Of a stretch of 64,000 bases of DNA, positions 1 to 10,448 are shown piece by piece. The stretch is from Roseateles sp. GTDB taxonomy: Bacteria > Pseudomonadota > Gammaproteobacteria > Burkholderiales > Burkholderiaceae_C. The notes beneath the pieces were generated by a model that searched no databases, was not told the DNA's origin, and saw only the letters and a list, made by a program, of their open reading frames with translations. The DNA lies in assembly GCA_015657635.1 (NCBI GenBank), contig JACDQM010000180.1, positions 1 through 64,000 of the forward strand. Reading direction: 5' to 3'. The stretch's first letter is position 1. The number at the start of each line of letters is the position of its first letter. The position numbers and the translations under genes were made by a program.

Positions 1-371
1 AGCTGCGCAGCTCCTGGCGGGCGATATCGGTGACCACCTCCTCGGAGGTGGGCTGAATGATGAAGTCGCGGTCGTGACGGTCCTTCACGCGCAGCAGCTC
101 GGGGCCCATCTTGTCGAAGCGACCGGTCTCCTGCCACAGCTCGGCGGGCTGGACCACGGGCATCAGCAGCTCCACGGCGCCGGCACGGTTCATCTCCTCG
201 CGGATGATGGTCTCGACCTTGCGGATCACACGCAGGCCCATGGGCATGTAGTTGTAGATGCCGGCGCCCAGGCGCTTGATCATGCCCGCGCGCATCATCA
301 GTTTGTGGCTGACCACTTCGGCGTCGGCGGGGGCTTCCTTGAGCGTGGAAATGAAGAACTGGCTGGCTTTC
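1..371 (-). CDS. proS: Prolyl-tRNA synthetase, N-terminal part (cut by window edge)
   Basis: Charges tRNA-Pro with proline in the cytoplasm. Only the first ~123 codons are present; the gene runs off the left edge. The minus-strand translation from ATG at 371 begins [20 protein letters not shown] and continues through a class II aminoacyl-tRNA synthetase N-terminal region, including [19 protein letters not shown] (motif 1 area) and [18 protein letters not shown]. These are typical of long bacterial ProS (~580 residues). It diverges from rppH with a 137-bp gap, the usual Burkholderiales arrangement. No frame problem is visible in the part seen. Confidence 0.93.
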
Positions 372-508
372 ATGGCGCGGACAAGAGAGGGCGCTCAGCA
401 CTGTGACCCAAGGTCAAGCACAAAGGCGCAATGTGAGGGTTAGCGAGGGGAATGCCCGGGTGTGGCCCCGATGCAATAATCGATCTAACTATAGATTTGG
501 GGTTGATT

Positions 509-1168
509 ATGCTCGACCGTGAAGGCTTCCGGCCCAACGTCGGCATCATCCTGCTCAACCACAGGAACGAGGTCTTCTGGGGCAAACGCATCCGGACCCA
601 TTCCTGGCAGTTCCCGCAAGGGGGCATCAAGCATGGCGAAACGCCTGAGCAGGCGATGTTTCGTGAGCTTCACGAAGAAGTGGGGCTGCACGCGGATCAG
701 GTGCGCATCATTGCGCGCACGCGGGACTGGTTGCGCTACGAGGTGCCCGAGCACTTCATACGCCGCGATGCCCGTGGTCACTACAAGGGCCAGAAGCAGA
801 TCTGGTTTCTCTTGCAGCTGACCGCGCGCGACTGCGATATGAACCTGCGCGCCACCGACCACCCGGAGTTCGACGCCTGGCGCTGGAACGAGTACTGGGT
901 GCCGCTGGAGGCCGTGATCGAATTCAAGCGCGGCGTCTACCAGATGGCACTGACCGAACTGGCCCGCTTTCTGCCGCGCATCAATCACCACAACCGCTAC
1001 CTGCGGGGCGGCATGCGGCCTCAGCATCGGGAGCCGCGCGCGCCGCAGGGTGGCGCTGAATGCGCCGAGGCACCGGCAGGGGGGCGGGGCCGGAGGCGGG
1101 TGAGCACAAGCCGGGGTGAAGGGCCCGCCTGGCGCCGCCGCGATTGTGGCTTCGGCTCACATCGCTGA
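509..1168 (+). CDS. rppH: RNA pyrophosphohydrolase (Nudix)
   Basis: Removes pyrophosphate from 5'-triphosphorylated mRNA and so starts decay; cytoplasmic. The translation from ATG 509 ([20 protein letters not shown]) is typical of RppH. A full Nudix box lies at residues 38-60, with the GGIKHGE, REL and EEVGL parts in the expected spacing. The upstream in-frame extension to 452 was rejected because family homology starts at MLDREGF and a G-rich stretch (GGGGTTG) sits just upstream as a ribosome-binding site. Length is 219 residues. The last ~50 residues are Arg/Gly-rich and low complexity, an extended tail seen in betaproteobacterial members. It lies between divergent proS and convergent proB. 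Confidence 0.95.
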   Translation: MLDREGFRPNVGIILLNHRNEVFWGKRIRTHSWQFPQGGIKHGETPEQAMFRELHEEVGLHADQVRIIARTRDWLRYEVPEHFIRRDARGHYKGQKQIWFLLQLTARDCDMNLRATDHPEFDAWRWNEYWVPLEAVIEFKRGVYQMALTELARFLPRINHHNRYLRGGMRPQHREPRAPQGGAECAEAPAGGRGRRRVSTSRGEGPAWRRRDCGFGSHR

Positions 1169-1202
1169 CGCGATATGAGCCTGCGCCGCAACTTGGTGCT
1201 CG

Positions 1203-3598
<2,396 letters not shown>

Positions 3599-3646
3599 TC
3601 AGCTGGCGGGCGGCTGCTGCTGAACCGCCAGCGATTTCACGGTCGA

Positions 3647-3906
3647 TCAGACCGGGGTAACAACAACCGTCGAGCGGTTCAGTTCACCCTTGGTGGTGAA
3701 GGACACGGTGCCGTCCACCAGCGCGAACAGGGTGTGGTCCTTGCCCAGCCGACATTGGTGCCACGCATGGAACTTGGTGGCCGCGCTGACGCACGATCGA
3801 TGGAACCAGCCGAAATGGCCTGACCACCAAACACCTTCACGCCCAGCATCTTGGGCTTCGAGTCGCGGCCGTTCCGTGTGGAACCGCCGCCCTTTTTCTG
3901 TGCCAT
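3647..3906 (-). pseudogene. rpmA: 50S ribosomal protein L27, frame broken by four indels
   Basis: The ATG at 3906 gives [20 protein letters not shown] and then [14 protein letters not shown], a clear L27 N-terminus near the peptidyl-transferase centre. After that the frame fails. Compared with the family, there is an extra G after GGTTCCATC (about 3803), an extra C in GGCCACC (about 3781), an extra G in ATGCGTGGC (about 3768) and a missing base in GTCGGCTGGGC (about 3753). Correcting them restores a normal 85-residue L27 ending VVVTPV at 3647. Read literally, the frame ends at 3679 after 75 residues. Since L27 is nearly indispensable, sequence error is the likeliest cause. It lies 34 nt after rplU, the standard order. 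Confidence 0.85.
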
Positions 3907-3940
3907 GGATTAACTCCTTGAACTGTTGGCGAAAGCCGGA

Positions 3941-4252
3941 TTAGCCGTTGACCGCGCTGATTTCCAGCTCGGTGTAGATCTGGCGATGGCCTTGGCTCTT
4001 CTTGTAGTGCTTGCGACGACGCAGCTTGAAGATGCGCACCTTGTCGTGCTTGCCATGAGCCACAACCGTGGCCTTAACGCTTGCGCCAGCAACCAAGGGA
4101 GTGCCAACCTTCAGCTCAGCGCCGTTACCCACGGCGAGAACTTGGTCGATCACGATCTCTTGGCCAACATCCGCAGCAATCTGTTCTACCTTGATCTTTT
4201 CGCCAGCAGCAACTTTGTATTGCTTGCCGCCGGTTTTTATGACCGCGTACAT
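3941..4252 (-). CDS. rplU: 50S ribosomal protein L21
   Basis: Structural protein of the large ribosomal subunit. The translation from ATG 4252 starts [20 protein letters not shown] and contains the L21 signature region [20 protein letters not shown] near the C-terminus. At 103 residues it is the family length. An open-frame extension to 4333 has no homology and was dropped. It is the first gene of the rplU-rpmA-obgE-proB block and is divergent from ispB, as in many proteobacteria. It is intact, unlike its neighbour rpmA. Confidence 0.97.
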   Translation of the reverse strand: MYAVIKTGGKQYKVAAGEKIKVEQIAADVGQEIVIDQVLAVGNGAELKVGTPLVAGASVKATVVAHGKHDKVRIFKLRRRKHYKKSQGHRQIYTELEISAVNG

Positions 4253-4353
4253 ATCAGCCCTTTCAAAAAAACGACCCTTGAGTCGCGCAATGGGCCAAAG
4301 CCAATCGCAGCACTCAAGGCACTCGCTCCGCACACAAATGCGCAGAGCCCGAG

Positions 4354-4362
4354 ACTATAGCA
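4354..4362 (-). promoter_or_regulatory. Extended -10 promoter for rplU
   Basis: On the minus strand the sequence reads TGC-TATAGT, an extended -10 element (TGn plus hexamer), about 100 nt upstream of the rplU ATG. No good -35 is visible, which fits extended -10 promoters. Assigned by motif and position only. Confidence 0.5.
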
Positions 4363-4447
4363 CAGCCCCGCCGCTGAGGCCACCCACACCGCCCGCCCAG
4401 ATCCGCAAGCCTCTTGGACTGCGGCGTTGCGTGCGTGGAACCGCGAA

Positions 4448-4478
4448 CTGTCACCGCCTCAAGCGGTCTTCCTATAAT
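4448..4478 (+). promoter_or_regulatory. Probable sigma-70 promoter for ispB
   Basis: A perfect TATAAT lies at 4473-4478, about 28 nt before the proposed GTG start of ispB. A weak -35-like CTGTCA is at 4448-4453, with a long 19-nt spacer. The -10 is convincing, the -35 is not. Confidence 0.55.
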
Positions 4479-4506
4479 TGCCACTTCGCCATCATGTGAG
4501 CTGAGT

Positions 4507-5502
4507 GTGCACGCTGCTTCTGCCTCGTCCCCCGCCCCAGTTGCCGAGGTCCTCGCAAGACTCTCAGAAGAAATGCGCGAGGTTGATGCCGTCATCGCCA
4601 AACGCCTCAGCTCCGACGTCGCCCTGATCAACCAGATCGCCGGCTACATCGTCCATGCCGGCGGCAAGCGGATGCGACCCAAGCTGGTCCTCCTGTTCGC
4701 CAACGCGCTCCAGCACACCAGTCCGGATCGCTTCGAGCTGGCTGCAGTGGTGGAGTTCATTCACACCGCCACACTACTGCACGACGACGTCGTTGATGAG
4801 TCCTCGATGCGGCGCGGCAAGAAGACCGCCAACGCGCTATTCGGAAACGCGGCCAGCGTGCTTGTCGGCGACTTCCTCTATTCCCGAGCGTTCCAGATGA
4901 TGGTCTCGGTGAATCAGATGCGCGTCCTTGAGGTGCTTGCCGACGCGACCAATGTCATCGCCGAGGGCGAGGTTCTGCAGTTGATGAACATGCATGACCC
5001 GGACATCTCGGTGGAGAGTTATCTGCGCGTCATCCGCTTCAAGACGGCCAAACTGTTTGAAGCGAGCGCCCGCTTGGGTGCCGTCCTGGCCGAGAGCAAC
5101 GCGGCCATCGAAGAAGCATGCGCCGCTTACGGCCGCGCTCTTGGCACTGCCTTCCAACTGATCGACGATGTACTCGACTACGAGGGCGATCCCGCCGCAC
5201 TTGGCAAGAACGTCGGAGACGACCTGAGGGAAGGCAAGCCAACGCTGCCGCTGCTGATCGCCATGGAGCGCAGCTCCAGCAATGAACGGGACTTGATCCG
5301 CCACGCCATTGAGCACGGCGAAGTTGAGCGCTTGAACGAGATCGTGCAAATCGTGCGCAAAACCGGCGCGCTGGACGCCACGCGCGAAGCAGCCCGCGCT
5401 GAAGCCACCCACGCCCGCGACGCACTAAATTTGCTGCCGCCTTCAATTTGGCGCGAAGCTCTGCTAGAATTTTGTGCTCAGTCGGTTGAGCGCTCTTTCT
5501 GA
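4507..5502 (+). CDS. ispB: Polyprenyl (octaprenyl) diphosphate synthase
   Basis: Trans-prenyltransferase that builds the ubiquinone side chain. Both Asp-rich motifs are present: LLHDDVVDE (Asp 93, 94, 97) and QLIDDVLDYEGD (Asp 220, 221, 224), with GGKRMRPKL (52-60) for IPP binding. I chose GTG 4507 (331 residues) because it is just downstream of a perfect -10 box and gives the usual length; ATG 4573 is an alternative. An open-frame start at 4414 lies before the promoter. The product chain length (C40) is inferred from family. It diverges from rplU and is followed by tRNA-Pro. coq7, another ubiquinone gene, is at 62.6 kb. Confidence 0.93.
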   Translation: MHAASASSPAPVAEVLARLSEEMREVDAVIAKRLSSDVALINQIAGYIVHAGGKRMRPKLVLLFANALQHTSPDRFELAAVVEFIHTATLLHDDVVDESSMRRGKKTANALFGNAASVLVGDFLYSRAFQMMVSVNQMRVLEVLADATNVIAEGEVLQLMNMHDPDISVESYLRVIRFKTAKLFEASARLGAVLAESNAAIEEACAAYGRALGTAFQLIDDVLDYEGDPAALGKNVGDDLREGKPTLPLLIAMERSSSNERDLIRHAIEHGEVERLNEIVQIVRKTGALDATREAARAEATHARDALNLLPPSIWREALLEFCAQSVERSF

Positions 5503-5562
5503 GCACTTAATAACCGACTCAAGACTGCGACGGTTTGACCGCGTCAAATCACAGCTCGCAAT

Positions 5563-5639
5563 CGGGGTGTAGCTTAGCCTGGTAGAGCGCTACGTTCGGG
5601 ACGTAGAGGCCGGAGGTTCGAATCCTCTCACCCCGACCA
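5563..5639 (+). tRNA. tRNA-Pro (anticodon CGG)
   Basis: Complete cloverleaf: acceptor arms CGGGGTG and CACCCCG (5629-5635), D-loop AGCCTGGTAGAGC, anticodon stem CTACG/CGTAG around the loop TTCGGGA (anticodon CGG at 5597-5599), TTCGAAT T-loop, discriminator A, and CCA encoded at 5637-5639. It decodes CCG. A possible promoter (TTCAAT 5442-5447, 17-nt spacer, TAGAAT 5465-5470) lies inside the end of ispB. Confidence 0.97.
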
Positions 5640-5663
5640 ATTTGCCCAGCATGAGCCTGGGTG

Positions 5664-5694
5664 ACAAAGCTCCGATCTTTCGGGGCTTTGTCGT
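5664..5694 (+). terminator. Terminator after tRNA-Pro
   Basis: Arms ACAAAGCTCCGA (5664-5675) and TCGGGGCTTTGT (5680-5691) form a 12-bp stem with one G-U pair and a TCTT loop, followed by CGTTT. It lies 24 nt after the tRNA. Confidence 0.75.
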
Positions 5695-6028
5695 TTCTGG
5701 GTCACGGCTGCTGCGCCAGCCGCATCGAGCATCCAGAGACTCCGCACTTCAATTCACGCATCACGGCTCCAGACTCGGGGTCGAAGCGTTGCGCCGGGAA
5801 TCATCACGGCTATGCGACGCAGCCCACAGTCCCTGTGCAAAGCTTCATGTCAGACCACGCTGGCCAAATGACGCGAGGACGCAACCAACGCGCTACTGGT
5901 TTGCCCCGAAGAGCCGCCGCTGCGTAAAGCTTCTCAGCAGGAACAGGGCTAAAGTCGAAAGCGCAAGGAAAGATGTCGACGAGCACGAGATCGCCTCGGC
6001 ATCAAGCCATTCAACGAACGGAGACACC
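5695..6028. other. Intergenic region with no recognisable gene
   Basis: 334 bp between the tRNA terminator and the cytochrome gene. A plus-strand frame is open through it, but its translation has no recognisable family, low-complexity Ser/Arg-rich content and no ribosome-binding site before its upstream starts. I checked for integrase or attachment-site remnants next to the tRNA and saw none. The promoter for the sulfide dehydrogenase pair should lie here. Confidence 0.5.
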
Positions 6029-6337
6029 ATGACCAAACTGCAACTGCTCATCCCCTTGGGACTCGCCCTGGCCACTTCATGGAGTCAAGCTCAAGATGTG
6101 CATCTGGCCCGCAACTTGGCCGCGACTTGCGCCAACTGTCATGGCACGAACGGCGTGGCTGTTGGCGAGATGAAGACCTTGGCCGGCCGCCCCGCGGCAG
6201 AGTTGATTCAGATGGTCAAGGAATACAAGGCCGGCACGCGCCCCGCAACGATCATGCATCAGATTGCCAAAGGCTACACCGACGAGCAGATCCGCTTGGT
6301 CGCTGAATTCTTCGCGGCCCAACCCACCAAGAAGTAA
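6029..6337 (+). CDS. fccA: Monoheme cytochrome c, sulfide dehydrogenase cytochrome subunit
   Basis: Periplasmic class I cytochrome of 102 residues with signal peptide MTKLQLLIPLGLALATSWSQ (cleavage near AQA/AQ-D) and one heme site, CANCH at 34-38. GGAGACACC just before ATG 6029 supports the start; the open frame reaching back to 5642 is non-coding. It ends 14 nt before the flavoprotein gene, so the two form a flavocytochrome c pair. It would accept electrons from FAD during sulfide oxidation and pass them to the respiratory chain. Monoheme partners are known in some FCSDs; Allochromatium has a diheme one. The gene symbol is by context. Confidence 0.85.
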   Translation: MTKLQLLIPLGLALATSWSQAQDVHLARNLAATCANCHGTNGVAVGEMKTLAGRPAAELIQMVKEYKAGTRPATIMHQIAKGYTDEQIRLVAEFFAAQPTKK

Positions 6338-6351
6338 TCCAGGAGACCTCA

Positions 6352-7635
6352 ATGACTCAAGAACACGGACTGAATCGTCGTCGCCTGCTTGCTGCCGGTG
6401 CCCTGCTTGCCACGGCCGGACTGAGCGGCTGCGCCAGCACAGCGAGCGGCCCCTCCATCGGGCGCGTCGTCGTCATCGGCGGCGGCTTTGGCGGCGCTAC
6501 GGCCGCGCGCTACCTGAAGCTGTGGGGCGGCAATGTCGACGTGACCCTGGTGGAGCGCAATCCGAACTTCATCTCCTGCCCCATCTCCAATCTGGTGCTC
6601 GGTGGGCACAAGCAGATGGGCGATATCACGCGCGGCTACGAAGGCTTGAAGGCGCTCGGCATCAAGGTTGTGCAAGGCGAGGTCCGAGCGATTGACGCCG
6701 CCGGCAAGAAGGTTCGCTTGGCAGACGGCAGCGACTTGCCCTTCGACCGCGTAATTGTTTCGCCGGGCATCGACTTCATGGTCGAGCAGGTGGGCGGCTT
6801 GCAGGCAGCGCTGGCTGCTGGCCAGGTTCAGCACAGCTGGAAGGCGGGGCCGCAGACCGTGGCGCTGCGCCGACAACTCGAGGCGATGCCGGATGGCGGC
6901 GTCTTTGCGATGAGCATTCCCAAGGTGCCTTATCGCTGCCCGCCTGGACCCTACGAGCGCGCCTGCATGGTCGCCAGCTACCTGAAACAGCACAAGCCCA
7001 AGTCCAAAGTGCTGGTGCTGGACGCGAATGCCGAGATCCAGTCGAAGAAGGCCCTGTTCGAACGCGCCTTCAAGCAACACTACGACGGCCTGCTGGAATA
7101 CCGCCCCAATGCAGAAATCAAGGAAGTCGCCAATGGCGGGCGCCTTGCCAAGCTCGAGTTCGAAGACATCAAGGCGGACGTGTTGAACGTGATCCCGCCG
7201 CAACGGGCTGCAGACCTGGCCGTCTCGGCAGGCTTGGTGAACATCAACAACCGCTGGGCCGGCGTGAACTGGCTGACGATGGAGTCGACCGCTGTCCCTG
7301 GCGTTCATGTGCTGGGGGACGCCACCTTCCCGGCGCCGGCCATGCCCAAGTCCGGCCATATGGCCAACCAGCATGCGAAAGTGGCTGCAGCCGCGATCAT
7401 CCAGTTGCTGAAGGGCGAAGCGGTGAGCGCCACACCCGTCGTGATGAACACCTGCTACAGCTTCGTCACGGCCCGTGATGTGGTCCACGTTGCATCCGTG
7501 CACCAGTACGACGCGACCGACAAGACCTTCAAAGCCGTGCCGGGCTCCGGGGGCGTTTCAGCGGGCGCCAATCAACTGGAAGGCGGCTATGCCCTGTCCT
7601 GGGCGCAGAACATCTGGTCGGACATGCTGGGTTAA
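6352..7635 (+). CDS. fccB: Sulfide dehydrogenase (flavocytochrome c) flavoprotein subunit
   Basis: Oxidises sulfide to sulfur/polysulfide in the periplasm. The 427-residue protein starts with a twin-arginine signal (NRRRLLAAGALL at 8-19) and also a lipobox-like LSGC ending at Cys27. The FAD-binding VVIGGGFGGATAARYL is at 40-55. Cys76 in FISCPISN matches the cysteine that covalently holds FAD in this family. Cys196 (VPYRCPPGPYERAC) and Cys368 (MNTCYSF) match the redox-active disulfide. The GVHVLGDA motif (near 317) is the second FAD contact. The C-terminal FCSD domain is complete. It is coupled to fccA upstream. Sulfide:quinone reductase is less likely because of the cytochrome partner. Confidence 0.92.
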   Translation: MTQEHGLNRRRLLAAGALLATAGLSGCASTASGPSIGRVVVIGGGFGGATAARYLKLWGGNVDVTLVERNPNFISCPISNLVLGGHKQMGDITRGYEGLKALGIKVVQGEVRAIDAAGKKVRLADGSDLPFDRVIVSPGIDFMVEQVGGLQAALAAGQVQHSWKAGPQTVALRRQLEAMPDGGVFAMSIPKVPYRCPPGPYERACMVASYLKQHKPKSKVLVLDANAEIQSKKALFERAFKQHYDGLLEYRPNAEIKEVANGGRLAKLEFEDIKADVLNVIPPQRAADLAVSAGLVNINNRWAGVNWLTMESTAVPGVHVLGDATFPAPAMPKSGHMANQHAKVAAAAIIQLLKGEAVSATPVVMNTCYSFVTARDVVHVASVHQYDATDKTFKAVPGSGGVSAGANQLEGGYALSWAQNIWSDMLG

Positions 7636-7715
7636 GTGCGCGCCGCCGCCTAACAGCGCGTGGCGACCCGACATTCGGGCCGCCGTCTCGCTGGATGGTG
7701 TGCCGAAGCCTGGCC

Positions 7716-7743
7716 AGGGCGGTGCGCGAGCACCGCCCTTTTC
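7716..7743 (+). terminator. Terminator after the fccAB pair
   Basis: A 10-bp stem AGGGCGGTGC/GCACCGCCCT with GCGA loop, followed by a short T-run. It overlaps the stop codon of the convergent cytochrome gene and ends the fccAB transcript. Confidence 0.7.
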
Positions 7744-8362
7744 AATTCAGGCCGCTGATGTAGGCCGATACCGCCTTGAGTTCCAGTTCACTGAGCTTGC
7801 TGGCGACACTGTGCATCACCGCGTTGTCGTTGTTGCGCTCGCGTTTGTTGAACTGGCGCAGCTGTGCCTCCGTGTACTGGGCATGCTGGCCGGCCAATCG
7901 TGGCAGTTGTTCATTGCCATAGCCTTTGCTGCCATGGCAGCTGGCGCAAGCGGCCACACCGGTGAATGGATTGCCGCGCACGAAGACGAAGCGACCCACC
8001 TGGGCCAGCTCGGCATCCTCGACGGAATGGGGCTGCGCCTGACGTGACGCAAAGTACTTACCCAGCACCGTGAAGTCGCTGGCGCTCAGGCCTTCGACCA
8101 TCGGCTGCATCGTGCTGCTCTTGCGCTTGCCGGTCTGGTAGTCACTGAGTTGACGCGCAAGATAGGCTGCATGCTGGCCGGCCAGGCGCGGGAAAACCGG
8201 ACTCGAGCTCTCGCCATCGGCGCCATGGCAAAGAAAGCACTTGCCCTGCACGATTTCCTCGGCACGCGCCAGCTCGGCACCCGCCAAGCTTTCGGCCCAT
8301 GCCATCGCTGAGAGCCCGAGCAACGCCGCCATCGTCACAAATCGCTTCATCTTCACCCCCAT
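7742..8362 (-). CDS. Diheme cytochrome c4-type protein
   Basis: Periplasmic electron carrier with two heme sites, CFLCH (42-46) and CASCH (139-143), in two similar cytochrome domains that each contain a PRLAGQHA block, the hallmark of cytochrome c4. Signal peptide MKRFVTMAALLGLSAMAWA. The start is ATG 8362 (AGAGG upstream); ATG 8350 four codons later is also possible. It is 206 residues long. It converges on fccAB, so it may receive electrons from sulfide dehydrogenase and deliver them to a terminal oxidase. That link is inference from proximity. Confidence 0.9.
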   Translation of the reverse strand: MGVKMKRFVTMAALLGLSAMAWAESLAGAELARAEEIVQGKCFLCHGADGESSSPVFPRLAGQHAAYLARQLSDYQTGKRKSSTMQPMVEGLSASDFTVLGKYFASRQAQPHSVEDAELAQVGRFVFVRGNPFTGVAACASCHGSKGYGNEQLPRLAGQHAQYTEAQLRQFNKRERNNDNAVMHSVASKLSELELKAVSAYISGLN

Positions 8363-8424
8363 CTCCGCCTCTTGTCCGGTGCAAGCTGCACCGAAAATAA
8401 TCAATGCCGGAGATATTAGCCGAA

Positions 8425-8436
8425 TCGAATATTCGA
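8425..8436. promoter_or_regulatory. 12-bp palindrome TCGAATATTCGA upstream of the c4 cytochrome
   Basis: Perfect palindrome about 65 nt upstream of the cytochrome start, in the 285-bp divergent gap (8363-8647) with pilB. It could be an operator for a dimeric regulator. The regulator is unknown. No other feature is recognised in this gap. Confidence 0.3.
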
Positions 8437-8647
8437 GGCGGCCAAATCCCGGCACGGTGGCCGCAGCGTTTGGGAAGTGATGCGCGCGCACATCATTCGC
8501 CCGGCAGTAAGTCTCAATGCGGCGCGAGAGGTTCGCGTGCGCACGCTATCGGGTAGCGCTCGGTTTACAGTGTGAAAACCCCGGGTCATCATGCCCCGCC
8601 AACGCGGTTGGCCCTGAGCGCTATGCTCCAGCCGCAACGTCAACCTT

Positions 8648-10374
8648 ATGCCTGTGGACAACTCACTGAGCGAGCCAGCGCACTCCACCCTTTCGGGCGT
8701 GGCTCGCGTCCTCGTCAACGCCGGAAAGCTTCAATCCCGGGCCGCCGAGGATCTGGTTCGGCAGGCACGCGAGAAGAAGCTCAACTTCGCCAGCGCCGTC
8801 GTCGCCGCGGGTGCCGTCTCGCCGGTTGATCTGGCCCACACACTGTCCACGGCCCTGGCGCTGCCGCTGCTGGACTTGAATGCGGTCGACCGCAGCGCCT
8901 GCCCCACAACATCATCGATGCCAAGCTGGCCCACCAGTACCAGGTGGTGGTGCTCGGCCGGCGTGGCAACCGACTGTTCATCGGCGGAGCCGACCCCACG
9001 GACCAGGAGGTCGTCGAGCGCATCAAGTTCGCCACGCAGCTGCAACCCGAGTGGGTGATCGTCGAGCACGACAAGCTGAACAAGCTGTTGGCGGGCAGCG
9101 GTGCCAGTGCCAGTGAAGCGCTGGAGGCCATCGCGGGCGGTGATTTCGATTTCGACATCGCCGAAGAAGATGCCTCCCCGAAGGAAGAAGCTGCCGATAT
9201 GACCGATGTGGAGGACGCACCTGTGGTGCGTTTTCTGCAGAAGATGTTGATCGACGCGATCAATATGCGGGCCTCGGACCTCCACTTCGAGCCCTATGAG
9301 TACCACTACCGGGTGCGCTTCCGGGTCGACGGCGAGCTGCGCGAGATTACCCAGCCGCCGATCGCGATCAAGGACAAACTGGCCTCGCGCATCAAGGTGA
9401 TTTCGCGCATGGACATCGCCGAGAAACGCGTGCCGCAGGACGGGCGCATGAAGCTCAAGTTCGGCGCCAAGGCGATCGACTTCCGGGTCAGCACCCTGCC
9501 CACCTTGTTCGGCGAAAAGATCGTGATCCGTATCCTGGATCCGTCCTCGGCCAAGTTGGGCATCGAAGCCCTGGGTTACGAGAAGATCGAGAAAGAGCGC
9601 CTGCTGGCGTGCATCCAGCGGCCCTACGGCATGATCCTGGTGACCGGCCCGACCGGCTCGGGCAAGACCGTCTCGCTCTACACCTGCCTGAACATCCTGA
9701 ACCAGCCGGGCGTCAACATCTCCACGGTCGAGGACCCGGCTGAAATCAACCTGCCGGGCATCAACCAGGTCAATGTCAACGACAAGGCCGGGCTGACTTT
9801 CTCTGCGGCGCTGAAGTCTTTTCTGCGCCAGGATCCTGACGTGATCATGGTCGGCGAAATCCGCGACCTTGAGACCGCCGACATCGCCATCAAGGCCGCG
9901 CAGACCGGCCACATGGTGATGAGCACCTTGCACACCAACGATGCACCGACCACGTTGACACGCCTGCTGAACATGGGCGTAGCACCGTTCAACATCGCAT
10001 CCAGCGTGCTGCTCATCACGGCCCAGCGGCTGGCCCGCCGGCTGTGCGAGAACTGCAAGGCGCCTGCCGAATACCCGCGCGACGCACTGCTGCGCGCCGG
10101 CTTTGCCGAGGTGGAGCTGGACGGCAGCTGGAAGCCCTACCGCGCCGTCGGCTGCTCCAGTTGCAACAACGGGTATCGCGGCCGCGTCGGCCTTTACCAA
10201 GTGATGCCGATCAGCGAGGCCATCCAACGCATCATCCTGTCCGAAGGCACAGCGATGGACATCGCGGCCCAGGCTCGCGCCGAAGGCGTGCGAGATCTGC
10301 GCCAATCCGGCCTGGTCAAGGTCAAGGCAGGCGTGACGACACTGGAAGAAGTGCTTGCGGCCACCAATGAATAA
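8648..10374 (+). pseudogene. pilB: Type IV pilus assembly ATPase, one-base deletion near 8890
   Basis: Hexameric ATPase that drives pilus extension. The N-terminal domain (MPVDNSLSEPAHSTLSGVAR, LLDLNAV) is in one frame to about 8889. From there the homologous frame shifts to the one beginning QVVVLGRRGNRLFIGGADP. Adding one C at GACCGCAGCGC (about 8889-8890) restores a continuous 575-residue PilB. The ATPase domain has Walker A GPTGSGKTVSLY (about residue 333 after repair), the Asp box, Walker B and the DAPTTLTRLLNMG block, then a zinc-binding four-cysteine region (CENCKAP, GCSSCNNGY). Unrepaired, a start at ATG 8944 gives 476 residues without the N-terminal domain. pilC and pilD follow. Confidence 0.85.
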
Positions 10375-10448
10375 GCATCAGCAGCAGCGCAACAGCAGCG
10401 ACAGCAAGCGGCCGCAAGCGGCCGGTGAACGAATCCCCAGGAGGTGAT

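Noticed and set aside
5642-6028. N-terminal extension of the cytochrome gene or a separate gene after the tRNA
   Set aside because: The cytochrome signal peptide begins at ATG 6029 with a good ribosome-binding site, and the upstream part has no recognisable sequence.
5640-6028. Integrative-element remnant next to tRNA-Pro
   Set aside because: No integrase fragment and no repeat of the tRNA 3' end was seen.
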